Assembly: GCA_037974335.1 (NCBI GenBank)
Contig: CM075760.1
Location: 34,171,609-34,235,608, forward strand
Source: Prionace glauca
Taxonomy: Eukaryota; Chordata; Chondrichthyes; Carcharhiniformes; Carcharhinidae
Direction: 5' to 3'
Length of the DNA stretch: 64,000 nt
Below are positions 54,561 to 63,760 of this stretch, in pieces (position 1 is the first letter of the stretch; every line of letters begins with the position of its first letter). Both the position numbers and the translations under genes were made by a program. Under the pieces are notes generated by a model. That model was not told where the DNA came from. It was given only the letters and a program-made list of their open reading frames with translations, and did not search any database.

Positions 54561-55689
54561 CGTTGTATCCTAATGTCATTGGGTAGCCTGATTTCGACGT
54601 TCAAGACAATATAGATCATCAATATGGCTCCTCAATGTAGCAGAAAGAGAGCGAGGATGGATGAAAAGACAGAAAGAGAGAGAGAGGTGTCCATTATTTG
54701 GTTCAAATTTGCGACAAGTTCAATGTAACCGGCACATATTTGAATTCCCCAATCCCTTTACTCCAGGGTCAGAGTGATAAGAATTTCTGATTGAGAATTC
54801 TTACTGCCTCCTGCGGTGATGAAGTTTGTAACATCACCACAACTATAGGCATATGGATAACATGGGAATAGTTTAGGTTAGAGGGTCATTAGATTGGTCC
54901 CACTGGCCGGCGCAACATTGAGGGCGGAAGGGCCGGTACTGCACTATAATGTTCTATGTTCTACACTGAAAATGAAATTCCTCAGGTTCGCAAGTCCCAT
55001 TTGACCTCTGGAGTCTGTGAAAGGCGCTACATCATTAAAAGTTCGATCTCTTTTTTCGAGGGATACCTGTTTGCACAGGTTGCGTTCATTGCCTTCCTGA
55101 TTACACGGGAACCAATAATGTTTAGTTTCAATTTCATTTTCGTGACTTCAGTTTTTTTTCCAGAATAGGTTAATGAATGGTCACCACGCACTGGGACTTC
55201 CCGGATTCTGTCTTCAGTCCCTTCAGAGATTCTTTCCCCTCCAGGAGAAACCGGCAGTCTATCCGGAACAACACTCCGGGAACTTACCGAGGAGACAGTG
55301 CAGTGTTTAGAAATGCTGCACCGTCAGAGCTGTCAGCCTCTCGATGACCTGTTAAATCTGGGGTACCGTCTTCCCTCTCAGGTGGAGGTGCCACATGGTC
55401 ACTGTTTCCAAAAACAGCAAGAGAAACATCCTGTTCGGAATGTGTTCACCAATCACAATGACTGACACAGACAGAGCACTACAATATTACTGAATGAAAT
55501 AATATCATTGTGAGTCCAAAAATAGCTGTTGTGTTTATTACATAAAACACTTCGGGACATTAAAATTTACAAAAATATTCTCAAGCTCATTCTTTTAAGT
55601 GTCCCGGTGTTTTAATTTTGCAATATATTTGTTATTCATAAAAATATTCTCAGTAAAGATTGAGAAATCGCTACGATTTCAGGTTCCAT
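54561..55689. other. Mostly unrecognised; CR1 3' end at 54880-54962
   Basis: The piece 'ggcgcaacattgagggcgga' plus 'gcactataatgttctatgtt' is a CR1 3' terminus like the one at 41320-41395. The remainder contains a GA-rich run at about 54640-54690 and nothing else I can name. Confidence 0.5.
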
Positions 55690-55731
55690 TTCAGACTCAC
55701 TCTGATCCGTTACGTTGCGTGAGGCTCTGAG

Positions 55732-55770
55732 AGTTTTTGTACGGGTTCAGCCCAGCTCTGAGTCTCTGTG
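55732..55770 (-). promoter_or_regulatory. 23-bp-spacer RSS of the V at 55771
   Basis: Heptamer CACAGAG (55770-55764), 23-base spacer, nonamer ACAAAAACT (55740-55732). The same heptamer variant occurs in the partial duplicate at 61656-61822. Confidence 0.9.
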
Positions 55771-56679
55771 GGTCTCAGTGCGCAGTAATACACCCCGGAG
55801 TCTGTCAGCTCTGTTTTAGACACTTGCAGCGGGACGGTGCGGGTTGTTTCATTGAGCTCCGCTGTAAAACGGTCCCCTGGGGATGTCTCTGTTTTGTCGC
55901 TGTATCTATTCCTCTTCAGCAGAAACTCCATGGACCCGCTGGAATGCTGTCGGTACCAGAATAAATAAGGAGTGCTGGTACTTGTAGCTGTGTAATTACA
56001 GAGTAACTGAACAACATCTCCTTCAGTGACGGTGACTGCAGCCAGTGTCTGTGAAACAGAATCTCCTTCACAATGTCCTGTGAGGAAGCAAAGAAATATT
56101 AAACTAAATAATGCGACTTTACTCTGTCTCCCCCACCTACCCGCACCCCCCACTAGAATATGCCGTATTCTTGAGCAATAATCTCAAAAAGAAATCGCAA
56201 AGCACAACAAAAATATATTTCACAGTTCAGCGGATGGGAAGGGGAGGTGGTTATGGCGATTAAATAAAGCTTCTATCACAAATATTCTGCTCTTTCTCAC
56301 GAGATCAGTTCCTCGCCTTCAATTCTTGTAACTGGAAACAGCTCACGGTCTGTCTGTTTGAAGTGTGGTATTTGCCAAAGTTATTCACTGGTATCAGATG
56401 AGCTTCAACCTGAGACCAACTCATTCTCTCTCATTCCATGGGGGAATTGTGCCTAATCCCAACAGTGTTCAGTACTGAGACCAGCGAGATCCTGATAATT
56501 TTTTAATGTTGAGATCAATCTATTCCCTGTCCACTCACCCCTGCCCCTCGCACTGAGCGAAGCGCAGGATAGAATATAATGCATGGCAAAGATGTGTAGC
56601 ACAGCGTGGATCCATTTGTGAACCTACCGGTTAAAAGCGCTGCCGCTGTGAGGAATAAATGCAGAGTAAAATGAGACAT
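55771..56679 (-). CDS. TCR V gene, apparently intact
   Basis: The leader at 56679-56628 reads MSHFTLHLFLTAAALLT with donor CG|GTAGGT. The V exon (56077-55771) starts after CTTCCTCACAG as GHCEGDSVSQTLAAVTVTEG in matching phase 1. It has C23 in QLLCNYTATS, FR2 FWYRQHSSGSMEFLLKR, GDRFTAELNETTRTVPLQVS and ELTDSGVYYCALRP, followed by a good RSS. An extra cysteine lies near the N-terminus (GHCEGD). All landmarks are present. Its partial duplicate lies at 61656-61822 in the opposite orientation. It acts as a TCR alpha/delta V domain. Confidence 0.92.
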
Positions 56680-56774
56680 GTTTGTAGAGAGCTCGCGGCG
56701 AATTTGACCAGAACGGGTTGAATCTGAAGTTTTTTTAGTCAAGAGTGGAAAAGATTGAGTCATATCCGGGCCCC

Positions 56775-56820
56775 TGTTGATTGGTTTACTGCTGAAAATG
56801 TCATCAGGTGACGTCTAATC
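56775..56820 (-). promoter_or_regulatory. Candidate V promoter with CRE-like and CCAAT boxes
   Basis: TGACGTC at 56809-56815 and inverted CCAAT (gattgg) at about 56779-56784 lie 100-140 bases 5' of the leader ATG, as for the V at 42049-43058. Confidence 0.5.
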
Positions 56821-57164
56821 AGCTTCAAGTTTCTATGTACTTCAATGCAACCAATGATCTCATAGCTCCTTCATTTACAATTCATACAATTGGCCGAGAG
56901 ATGAAAGGAATAAAGTGAATTTGGTCATCCGGTGACAGGGGATTACTTTCCCCTTCAACTGTCATTTCAGGAACTGACTGGTCCCCTGAGCGTTGATGGC
57001 TTTGTTCTGACATGGAGAATGACAATATCCATCCTCACAACAACATAACAAGGAGTTTGTTTTGAATCCTGTTTGGGAAAGCAGTTATGGTGGGGAAGGA
57101 TTTTTTTTCTAAGTTGAGACATCGACTTCTTTAGAATTGATAGAATAATGAATGGCCTAAGATA

Positions 57165-57390
57165 TTTCCACACGATGCTCCCTCAATTTCTAACTTTGCA
57201 GTGTGTGAAATCCTGCTTCAGAGTGGGAATATAGCTTGCCACCCCATTGGACTGCTGATCAAAAGAGTGCCAAGCAGGGGAAAGCAGAAAAGATCGATAT
57301 CTCCGATAAATGCTCTAATAAAACAACGCAGGTGAGACGGGTCAGGGTGAGAAGAGCACAGGAAACCTGTGGGCGGGGCTACCATAGATA
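57165..57390 (+). repeat. Direct duplicate of 50755-50950
   Basis: Same order of strings as the 50.8-kb copy ('gcagtgtgtgaaatcct', 'ggactgctgatcaaaa', 'gggtcagggtgagaag', 'gtgggcgggg'), with small insertions. Confidence 0.6.
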
Positions 57391-57987
57391 GTGTAGTCAC
57401 AGGTAGACCTGGTCTGGAGAGAATTGAACTCAATAATAATGTCACATTGGAATTCTATAACTTTGCCTGTCTGTAACAGTGGTAGCCAAATGTTCATTCC
57501 ATATTGCGGACCAGTAGACTCGGACCAGGAGTGTCAGTGTTCATAAATGTTTCAATACTTTGCAAAATCTTTAACAGTGATGCGGATGGGAAGCTGAGCA
57601 GCTGTATTAGAGAGGTTCTGAATTAATGTACAAGGTAACAGAAAAAGCTTTAAATGTTTACGTTAAAGACTGGGAAAGGGAAATGCGCACAATTTCCATA
57701 AACCAGGAAAGGCAAGAACAGTTAGGAACAAATGGGCAGAGAAACGCATTGAAAATCAAAACAAGGGAGTTACGGAATCTCAAATCGACTTGTCAATGTT
57801 GTGTCCATTGCAAATGTAAGTTAAAATCATCAACTAATGTAACTGTGAAACTGTACCACATCAGTTGTTGTTTCTGAGTGTTGTGTTTTGTTGTAATTTG
57901 ATGAATCTCTGGCACTCTCACTGTGGAATCTGAATTAGGGGCGCGTGAGCGCGCCCTGCTGGCAGCTAACTGGAACTGCCAATGTGG
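57391..57987. other. No recognised feature
   Basis: Contains an unsupported 83-codon plus-strand frame. At 57935-57960 the 'gcgcgtgagcgcgccctgct' string is the downstream flank of the minus-strand V relic, shared with the V family at 50 and 35 kb. Confidence 0.4.
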
Positions 57988-58221
57988 GGTTTTTGTACGG
58001 CATGCGTCATATCTCTGCAGAAGTATGTGCTTCATGGCACAGGAATACATGGCGCTATCGGAGATCACAGTATAACTGATCGTTAGCTTGGTAGTCTTGT
58101 TATTTTTATCAAATTTAGAAAAAAACTTATCTTTGAGGTCACTGCCCCTTTGCGCATTCCCTCCAATAAGAAGAACCATGTACACTGGAGCTTTCCAGGC
58201 CTGCTGACGGTACCAGTACAG
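57988..58221 (-). pseudogene. TCR V relic truncated by a Penelope-like insertion
   Basis: The minus-strand frame starts at FR2, LYWYRQQAWKAPVYMVLLIG, then LKDKFFSKFDKNNKTTKLTI and VISDSAMYSCAMK (YSC instead of YYC). The nonamer ACAAAAACC is perfect (57996-57988), but the heptamer is damaged (CACATAC, 58029-58023) and the spacer would be 26. Everything 5' of FR2 is missing where the insertion begins at 58222. Family of the V segments at 50052 and 61109. Confidence 0.88.
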
Positions 58222-58778
58222 TAAGAATTCTCACAACACCAGGCTAAAGTCCAATCAGTTTAGGTACTAGTAAACACACAAGCTTTCGGAAACGCTATTC
58301 CTTCGTCAGGTGTGTGGAAAGTTCTGGTCAGAGAAGGGCATATAAAGACACACACAGTTTACAGAATACTGATTAGAATGCGAGTCTTTACAGCTAACCT
58401 GCTATTCAAGTCTTAGATGTGCAGACAATGTGAGTGGAGATAGCATTAAACATAGGTTAAAGAGATGTGCATTGTCTCCAGACAGTACAGTTAGTGAGAT
58501 GTTGCAAACCCAGGCAAGTCATGGGGGTTACAGATAGTGCGACATGAACCCAAAATCTCGGTTGAGACCGTCCTCATGTGTGCGGAACTTGGCTATCAGT
58601 CTCTGCTCAGCGACTCTGCGCTGTCGTGTGTCGTGAAGGCCGCCTTGGAGAATGCTTACCCGAAGATCAGAGTCCGAATGCCCGTGACCGCTGAAGTGTT
58701 CGCCAACAGGAAGGGAACAGTCTTGCCTGGTGATTGTTGAACGATGTTCATTCATCCGTTGTCGTAGCGCCAGTTCTC
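58222..58778 (-). mobile_element. Penelope-like element, 5'-truncated, with GIY-YIG domain end
   Basis: A minus-strand frame (58755-58528) encodes MNEHRSTITRQDCSLPVGEH, FSGHGHSDSDLRVSILQGGL and HDTRQRRVAEQRLIAKFRTH, the C-terminal part of the GIY-YIG endonuclease of Penelope-like elements, followed by an untranslated end containing 'cctgacgaaggaatagcg' (complement) and 'caacaccaggctaaagtcc'. The reverse transcriptase is absent. The insertion sits directly against FR2 of a V relic. Confidence 0.88.
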
Positions 58779-58904
58779 AATTTTGGTATGCTGAAAATGA
58801 AAGAAGATTAATATGTAAATGGCGAGCGATCACGAAACTCTGAGGTATAAATGAATTTGGCTGTCCTGGTCCAGAAATCACAAGGGGTTAGTGTGCAAGT
58901 ACAG

Positions 58905-59260
58905 CAATTAATTAGAAAATAACATAGAATGTTATCATTTATTATGAGGGAATGTATTGCAAAAATAGGCAGGGCATGTTTCCGTTATACAGGGCATTTG
59001 TGAGACCATATTTGGAGAATTGTGCACAATACTTGCCTCCTTATCGAATGGTAATGCTTTAGAAAATATTCGAAGGTTTGTAAAACTATTACCAGAATGA
59101 GTAGGTTATTTTACAAAGAAAGAATGGTGATGCTGGGTTGCATCCACTGGAGTTTAGAAGAGAAAGAGGTAACTTTATTAAAACCTTTCAAACCGTAAGA
59201 GCTGTTAACAGGGTGGATGTGGAGTGGATGTTTCCTCTTGGCCAGAATTGTAGCTGTTAC
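58905..59260 (+). mobile_element. LINE (CR1-type) fragment shared with the 45.7-kb copy
   Basis: 'tgtgagaccatatttggaga' (VRPYLE-type), 'agaatgagtaggttatttta' and HPLEFRRERGNFIKTFQTVR with VNRVDVEWMFPLG are decayed ORF2 C-terminus. Same remnant as 45720-46110 on the other strand, in both cases 5' of homologous V promoters. Confidence 0.78.
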
Positions 59261-59299
59261 TGGATATTTCTGTGTCTCTATGTTTCTCGGAGTGTATCT

Positions 59300-59430
59300 G
59301 TCTGGGCTCTTGGTTCTGTGTCTGTTTCTGATGCGGTTGTACTGTCCACGGGAGGGCGTTCTGTGATCACTTACAAAACATCACGGCCTCCTTCTTCAGA
59401 AAGTTTCTATTCACCCATATAAAATGGGAG
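59300..59430 (+). promoter_or_regulatory. V promoter region with TATA box
   Basis: 'ggttgtactgtccacgggag' and TATAAAA (59418-59424), about 120 bases before the leader ATG, are conserved in the inverted duplicate at 45530-45720, which suggests functional sequence. Confidence 0.6.
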
Positions 59431-59545
59431 GGGAAATAAACCCCAGCCAATGGTATGGCATACTCCTTCTCTTTCAAATTCTCACATTCCAAATCGGTTA
59501 TAGCCAGAGATTCGTGTTTCTGTTCCTGGAGTTCAGTCTGGAACC

Positions 59546-60026
59546 ATGAGGGTGAAAATATTTCTAACTCTGGTTATTGTCCTGATCGCAGGTCAGTGAA
59601 ACTGGAATCTTCCAAAAGTACATCGTAATCCTTTTGCAATCTCCTTTTCCCATCGCTGTTTGATTATTGTCTTCCTCTTAATCCTAACCCACTGTGTGTC
59701 TGCTCTTTATCTTCAGAGATGAGTAACGGAGACTCGGTGTCCCAGTTGAAACCAAGAGTTGAAGCAGCCGAGGGTGAAGATTCAGCAATATCCTGCAATT
59801 ACTCTGTATCGAGTTCAGCTACAAGCTATGGCCTGTTCTGGTATCGCCAGTATCCGCACCGAGCTCCTCAGTATCTGCTCAGAGCCGATAGTTCTGGGTT
59901 TAACGAGACGGCTCCCGGCTTTGAGCATTTCAGCGGGAATCTCAGCCTGAAACAAAGCACTTTTCACTTGTCCATGAAAGGTTTGAAGATGACAGACAGC
60001 GCCGTGTATTACTGTGCACTGAGACC
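59546..60026 (+). CDS. TCR V gene, apparently intact
   Basis: The leader at 59546-59591 reads MRVKIFLTLVIVLIA with donor G|GTCAGT. The V exon (59717-60026) opens after TCTTCAG as EMSNGDSVSQLKPRVEAAEG in matching phase. It has C23 in ISCNYSVSSS, FR2 FWYRQYPHRAPQYLLRA, FEHFSGNLSLKQSTFHLSMK and KMTDSAVYYCALRP. The RSS is perfect: CACAGTG (60027-60033), 23 bases, ACAAAAACC (60057-60065). Its inverted duplicate at 44701-45482 is dead. This copy should give a functional TCR alpha/delta V domain. Confidence 0.94.
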
Positions 60027-60065
60027 CACAGTGAATAAGGCTCCCACGGACCTCATACAAAAACC
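60027..60065 (+). promoter_or_regulatory. Consensus 23-bp-spacer RSS
   Basis: Heptamer and nonamer both match consensus exactly with a 23-base spacer. Confidence 0.95.
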
Positions 60066-60977
60066 GGTGTAAGTTCACATCATCAATGGTTCTGTATAAA
60101 AAAGTGTTGCATCTTGTCGACATATACAGAGAATTAAGACCACAACACAGCCCCGGTCTGAATTGTATTCCCTCGCTGAGGTTAACGATCGTCACTGTTG
60201 AGAAATGTGACATTTGGCGCTCAGATTACTCCCGGATCAAACTCAATTACTTTCTGATCCAATACACACAAACACACAGGTTTCCGGGGTGAATAACTTC
60301 ATCAATCTGTACTCATCATCGTTCTGGATCAGGTGCCTATCTGTAAGGCGACACATTTCCAAAGTGATCTGTTGTGAAATTCAGCTTCAGTGTTGTCCCA
60401 TTCTAAAGTCCCTTGAGTAGAAATAATGACTGATTGAAATCTGTCCTTTCCAAGGACAAGAGAAACTCCGGTGAAACCGTAGGTCGATGTGGAGTTCTGT
60501 GACTTCTTATCCCATATTCATAAAACACCTCATTATTATTTATTGTCATACTCTAGATGCACTCATTAGTACATGTTCATCAGATCGATGATAAAATATT
60601 TAATTTTCCGCATTAATTAGAAAGAAAAATCGATCCAAAGAAATATTTACACAATGAGTTCGGAGGAAAACGAGTTAAACCCAGGAACATACAGAATGAG
60701 GGAAAATGTGAGAGAGAGAAAGAGGGAGGAAGTGTAGACACCCACAGCCAGGGACGGAATGTGATTGGTGCGTGTCAGCCCTATTAAACCTTTCACTCAC
60801 AGCGATTGGTCCACAGCTGACATCAGAGCTGAGACACCAGCCAATGGCAGCACTGATAACCGGCCCCCAGTTTCCCAATGATTGAAGCTGCCTCTGACCT
60901 GAGTTTACTCTGTGTTACAAGACTAGAAACAACAACACATTTTAAACAGTGTCGCCTTTTTCTTCCAGTCAGGATCC
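60066..60977. other. No gene; V promoter at the end
   Basis: The first 600 bases show nothing recognised. At 60800-60850, inverted CCAAT, 'agctgacatcagag' (CRE-like) and CCAATGG lie 130-180 bases before the leader of the next V. Confidence 0.45.
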
Positions 60978-61415
60978 ATGTGTTCCCTGTGTGCTTTACT
61001 GATAATAATGGTCATGTTGCCCGGTGGGTCTGAGCTCAAATCCTCAGTGTGCGTTTCATGGGTTATTTTTATTCACAGATTTCTCACACATTCTATATGT
61101 TGTTGCAGGAACCAGTGGCCAAGATTCAGTTTCCCAGGAGCCGCCTGAATTAACGGTTCAGGAAGGACAGACGGTAATATTGAACTGCAGTTACAAAACA
61201 ACATCTGCAGGCAATGCTCTTTTTTGGTACATCCAATATCCTGGGGAAGCTCCGAGATATTTATTGAAGAAATATGGTACGGGTGGCGGAGAAACGTCTC
61301 CAGATTTCCCTGACCGGTTTTCTGCTGATTTGGACAAAGTCAAGAAAACTGCTCCATTAAATATCACCGGGGTCCGTGTCTCTGACTCTGCCGTGTATCA
61401 CTGTGCGCTGAGCCC
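60978..61415 (+). CDS. TCR V gene, apparently intact
   Basis: The leader at 60978-61023 reads MCSLCALLIIMVMLP with donor G|GTGGGT. The V exon (61109-61415) opens after TTGTTGCAG as GTSGQDSVSQEPPELTVQEG in matching phase. It has C23 in LNCSYKTTSAG, FR2 FWYIQYPGEAPRYLLKK, PDRFSADLDKVKKTAPLNIT and VSDSAVYHCALSP (YHC rather than YYC). The RSS is CACACTG (61416-61422), 23 bases, ACAAAAACC (61446-61454). Family of the broken V segments at 49926, 35578 and 57988. Probably functional. Confidence 0.92.
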
Positions 61416-61655
61416 CACACTGTTACAGAGGCGCAGTCAGCCCGTACAAAAACCGGCAAAGACACTCTCACCTCCTCTCACTGAATCAGATCTGTGACCT
61501 GGTTCATGAACTGTTAATATAACTAGAACATAATAAAAATACTAAATTACCCAGATGCTTTATTTCTGCGATGCTGAATGTATCATTCTCTGTAAAATCC
61601 GCCTTTGTAGTAGTTTCCCGGGTTCCGAGCAGCCCTTTAACTGGGAAATCTTGGT

Positions 61656-61822
61656 GAAACTATGGAGTATCTGCTGCAAACAAATACATTCACTGGGAAC
61701 ACAGGTAGATCCCCTGGGGGCCGTTTCTCAGCGGAGCTCAATGATACAATCCGCAGCGTCCCGTTGAAAGTGTCTAAAACAGAGCTGACAGACTCCGGGG
61801 TGTATTATTGCGCACAGAGACC
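61656..61822 (+). pseudogene. TCR V relic, 3' half only, with good RSS
   Basis: The frame starts within FR2 as MEYLLQTNTFTGNTGRSPGG, then RFSAELNDTIRSVPLKVSKT and ELTDSGVYYCAQRP. The RSS is CACAGAG (61823-61829), 23 bases, ACAAAAACT (61853-61861). It is the inverted, partial duplicate of the intact V at 55771-56679; everything 5' of FR2, including the leader, is absent. Confidence 0.9.
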
Positions 61823-61861
61823 CACAGAGACACAGAGCTGGGCTGAACCTGTACAAAAACT

Positions 61862-62945
61862 GTCAGAGCCTCACTCAACATAACAGAGCGTTAGGCAAAC
61901 ATTGTGATCAGAATGAGTCTGAAACGGAACCTAAAATCCTGGTGAATTCTCAAACTATTAATTACAATAAATGGTTTATTACTAAAAAATACATCACCAA
62001 AAAAGCAACGGGGCAGTTTAGGGAATGAATATGAGAATATTTATAGAATTTGATGACCCAAACTCTTTCGTCGTCATTGTAGAAAACAAAGCAGACAATT
62101 TGGACTCAGCAAAACATTTCAGTTAGTAATACGGTAGGTGCCATGGACCAGGTACCATGCCCTGAGGTGGCGCTAGATAACCAGAGATTCCCATTAGGTT
62201 GCTCCATGATTATACCTGACAAAGTCGGGCAGTTGTTTCCATTTCCTCCGGCAGTAACTCCTGTAGGAAATTCTCCTGTTGTTTTCACTTGTCATTCGGC
62301 TTATTGGAAGAATTTACAAGCAGATCATCAACCTGTGTGACCGGATAAGGAAAACATCCTCTATATCCATGAAGTGGAGATGGATCCCAGAGTTTCTGGT
62401 CCAGAAGGCCTGTTTCTGTTCTACAGCTTCCGTAATTCACATATCGCCTCTTGAACTAAATGTGCTGTGGTTTGTGGTGGTGTCTAGACGCGCAGATTTT
62501 GAAGTAAAGTTTATTATTCACAAGTAAGGCTTACATTCACAATGCAATTAAGTTACTGTGAAAATTCCCTAGTCGCCACACCACGGCGCTTATTCGGGTA
62601 CACTGATGGAGAATTCAGCACGGCAAATGCAGCTGACGTCCTTCGGACTGTGGGAAGAAACCGGAGCACACGGAGGAAACCCACGCAGATACTGGGAGGT
62701 GTGCAAACTCCACACACGGATAGTGACCCAAGCCAGGAATCGAACCCGAGTCCCTGGCGCTGAGAGGTAACAGTGTTAACCACTGTGCCGTTTCCTGTAA
62801 CTCCAGCTGTCACCTGTGACAGGGGAAACTGACGGTTCTACAAGTTTTAGCGAAAGATGAGGTCTTGGGGCATCATCTGTGAAAGAGCGACTTTCAATTT
62901 TATGTTGCTGCATCGGATTGCGGGTTTTTATTGTTGCAGTTTATC
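61862..62945 (-). repeat. Inverted duplication, right arm
   Basis: Reverse complement of 53990-54560 and of the flank at 55690-55732, interrupted by the V-SINE at 62505-62795. Shared strings include 'cctgtaactccagctgtcac', 'gacggttctacaagtttta' and 'gaccaggtaccatgccctga'-like sequence. Confidence 0.82.
62505..62795 (-). mobile_element. V-SINE, antisense, inserted in the duplicated arm
   Basis: 'aagtttattattcacaagta', 'aattccctagtcgccacacc', 'gtgggaagaaaccggagcac' and 'gttaaccactgtgccgtttc' show a full antisense copy of the 15211-15482 subfamily. The left arm of the duplication lacks it, so it arrived after the duplication. Confidence 0.88.
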
Positions 62946-63200
62946 ACATGTTTTATTAATTTGATGTTATTACTGCAACAGCTGCTGCCTTTGTCATTTT
63001 GATTTTGCAACACTCTGCAATGCTGAGACTGGGGAGAGGAGTGAACAACAGGGAGCAGCATTGCAGCTTCTCTCCCCCCATTGAAACTGGGATTGTTGCT
63101 CCATCTGCTGCACCATCCCCACCACATCCACTTGGGGCAATCTGGACAATGGGCTGCAGGCAGACCTCACTGCGCCTGCGCCACAATCACACACATCGCC
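62946..63200. other. No recognised feature
   Basis: Transition into a GC-rich region; overlapping frames without domain landmarks. Confidence 0.4.
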
Positions 63201-63201
63201 C

Positions 63202-63300
63202 GCGTTGCCAGGGGAGACGGCCAGCGGCCATGTTGCGTTGCCAGGGGAGAAGTCCAGCCGCCATCTTGCGTTGCCAGGGGAGACGGCGTCCCGCGCGCTG
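63202..63300. repeat. Three 33-bp tandem units with X-box-like and YY1-like motifs
   Basis: The string gcgttgccaggggaga recurs at 63202, 63235 and 63268 (period 33). Each unit is preceded or followed by a gccatgttgcg/gccatcttgcg motif, whose complement (AAGATGGCGGC) is a YY1 site. GTTGCCAGGGGAGA resembles an RFX/X-box half plus spacer. Confidence 0.75.
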
Positions 63301-63399
63301 CACTTTGGTTGAAATCCTCTCCCGCACATGCGCCCAGGGAGTTCCATTTTAATATTTTAATATTTTAAATTCTGATGATTATTATTCACATCCTCACCC

Positions 63400-63760
63400 G
63401 TCAGACTTTCGGTTCGTTCTCCATTCGGGAACATCGTTTCTGTTTTTATTGCGTCTGTTTTTCAATCACCCCCGCGCGGTGCGCTCTGGGAAAATACTAC
63501 AGCACATGCGCGGTTCCGCCACCTGCCGCTTTATAAAAATATGTATTTTATTTAATTTTAATTCCGCTCCCGGCGGGATTTCCGGGTGGGAATTTCTCTC
63601 ATTTTCTACATTTCTGAACCGTCGCTTTTTCCTCGACGGGGGGGGGGGGGGGGGGGGGAGGGGAGGGCTGACAATGACGTCACGGCAATATGGCGGCTGG
63701 CCCCGCCTCTCTTCAAGTCCCGGATGTTCCGCTAACGAGCAGCGGCTGGGCCGGTGTGGG
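63400..63760. promoter_or_regulatory. GC-rich promoter-like region
   Basis: It contains a perfect CRE in 'aatgacgtcacggc' (about 63674-63687), 'caatatggcggctggccc' (YY1/NRF-like), GC boxes (ccccgcc) and a G-run at 63638-63658. No associated exon is recognised inside the window. It could be the CpG promoter of a flanking gene to the right, or one reading leftwards. Confidence 0.4.
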
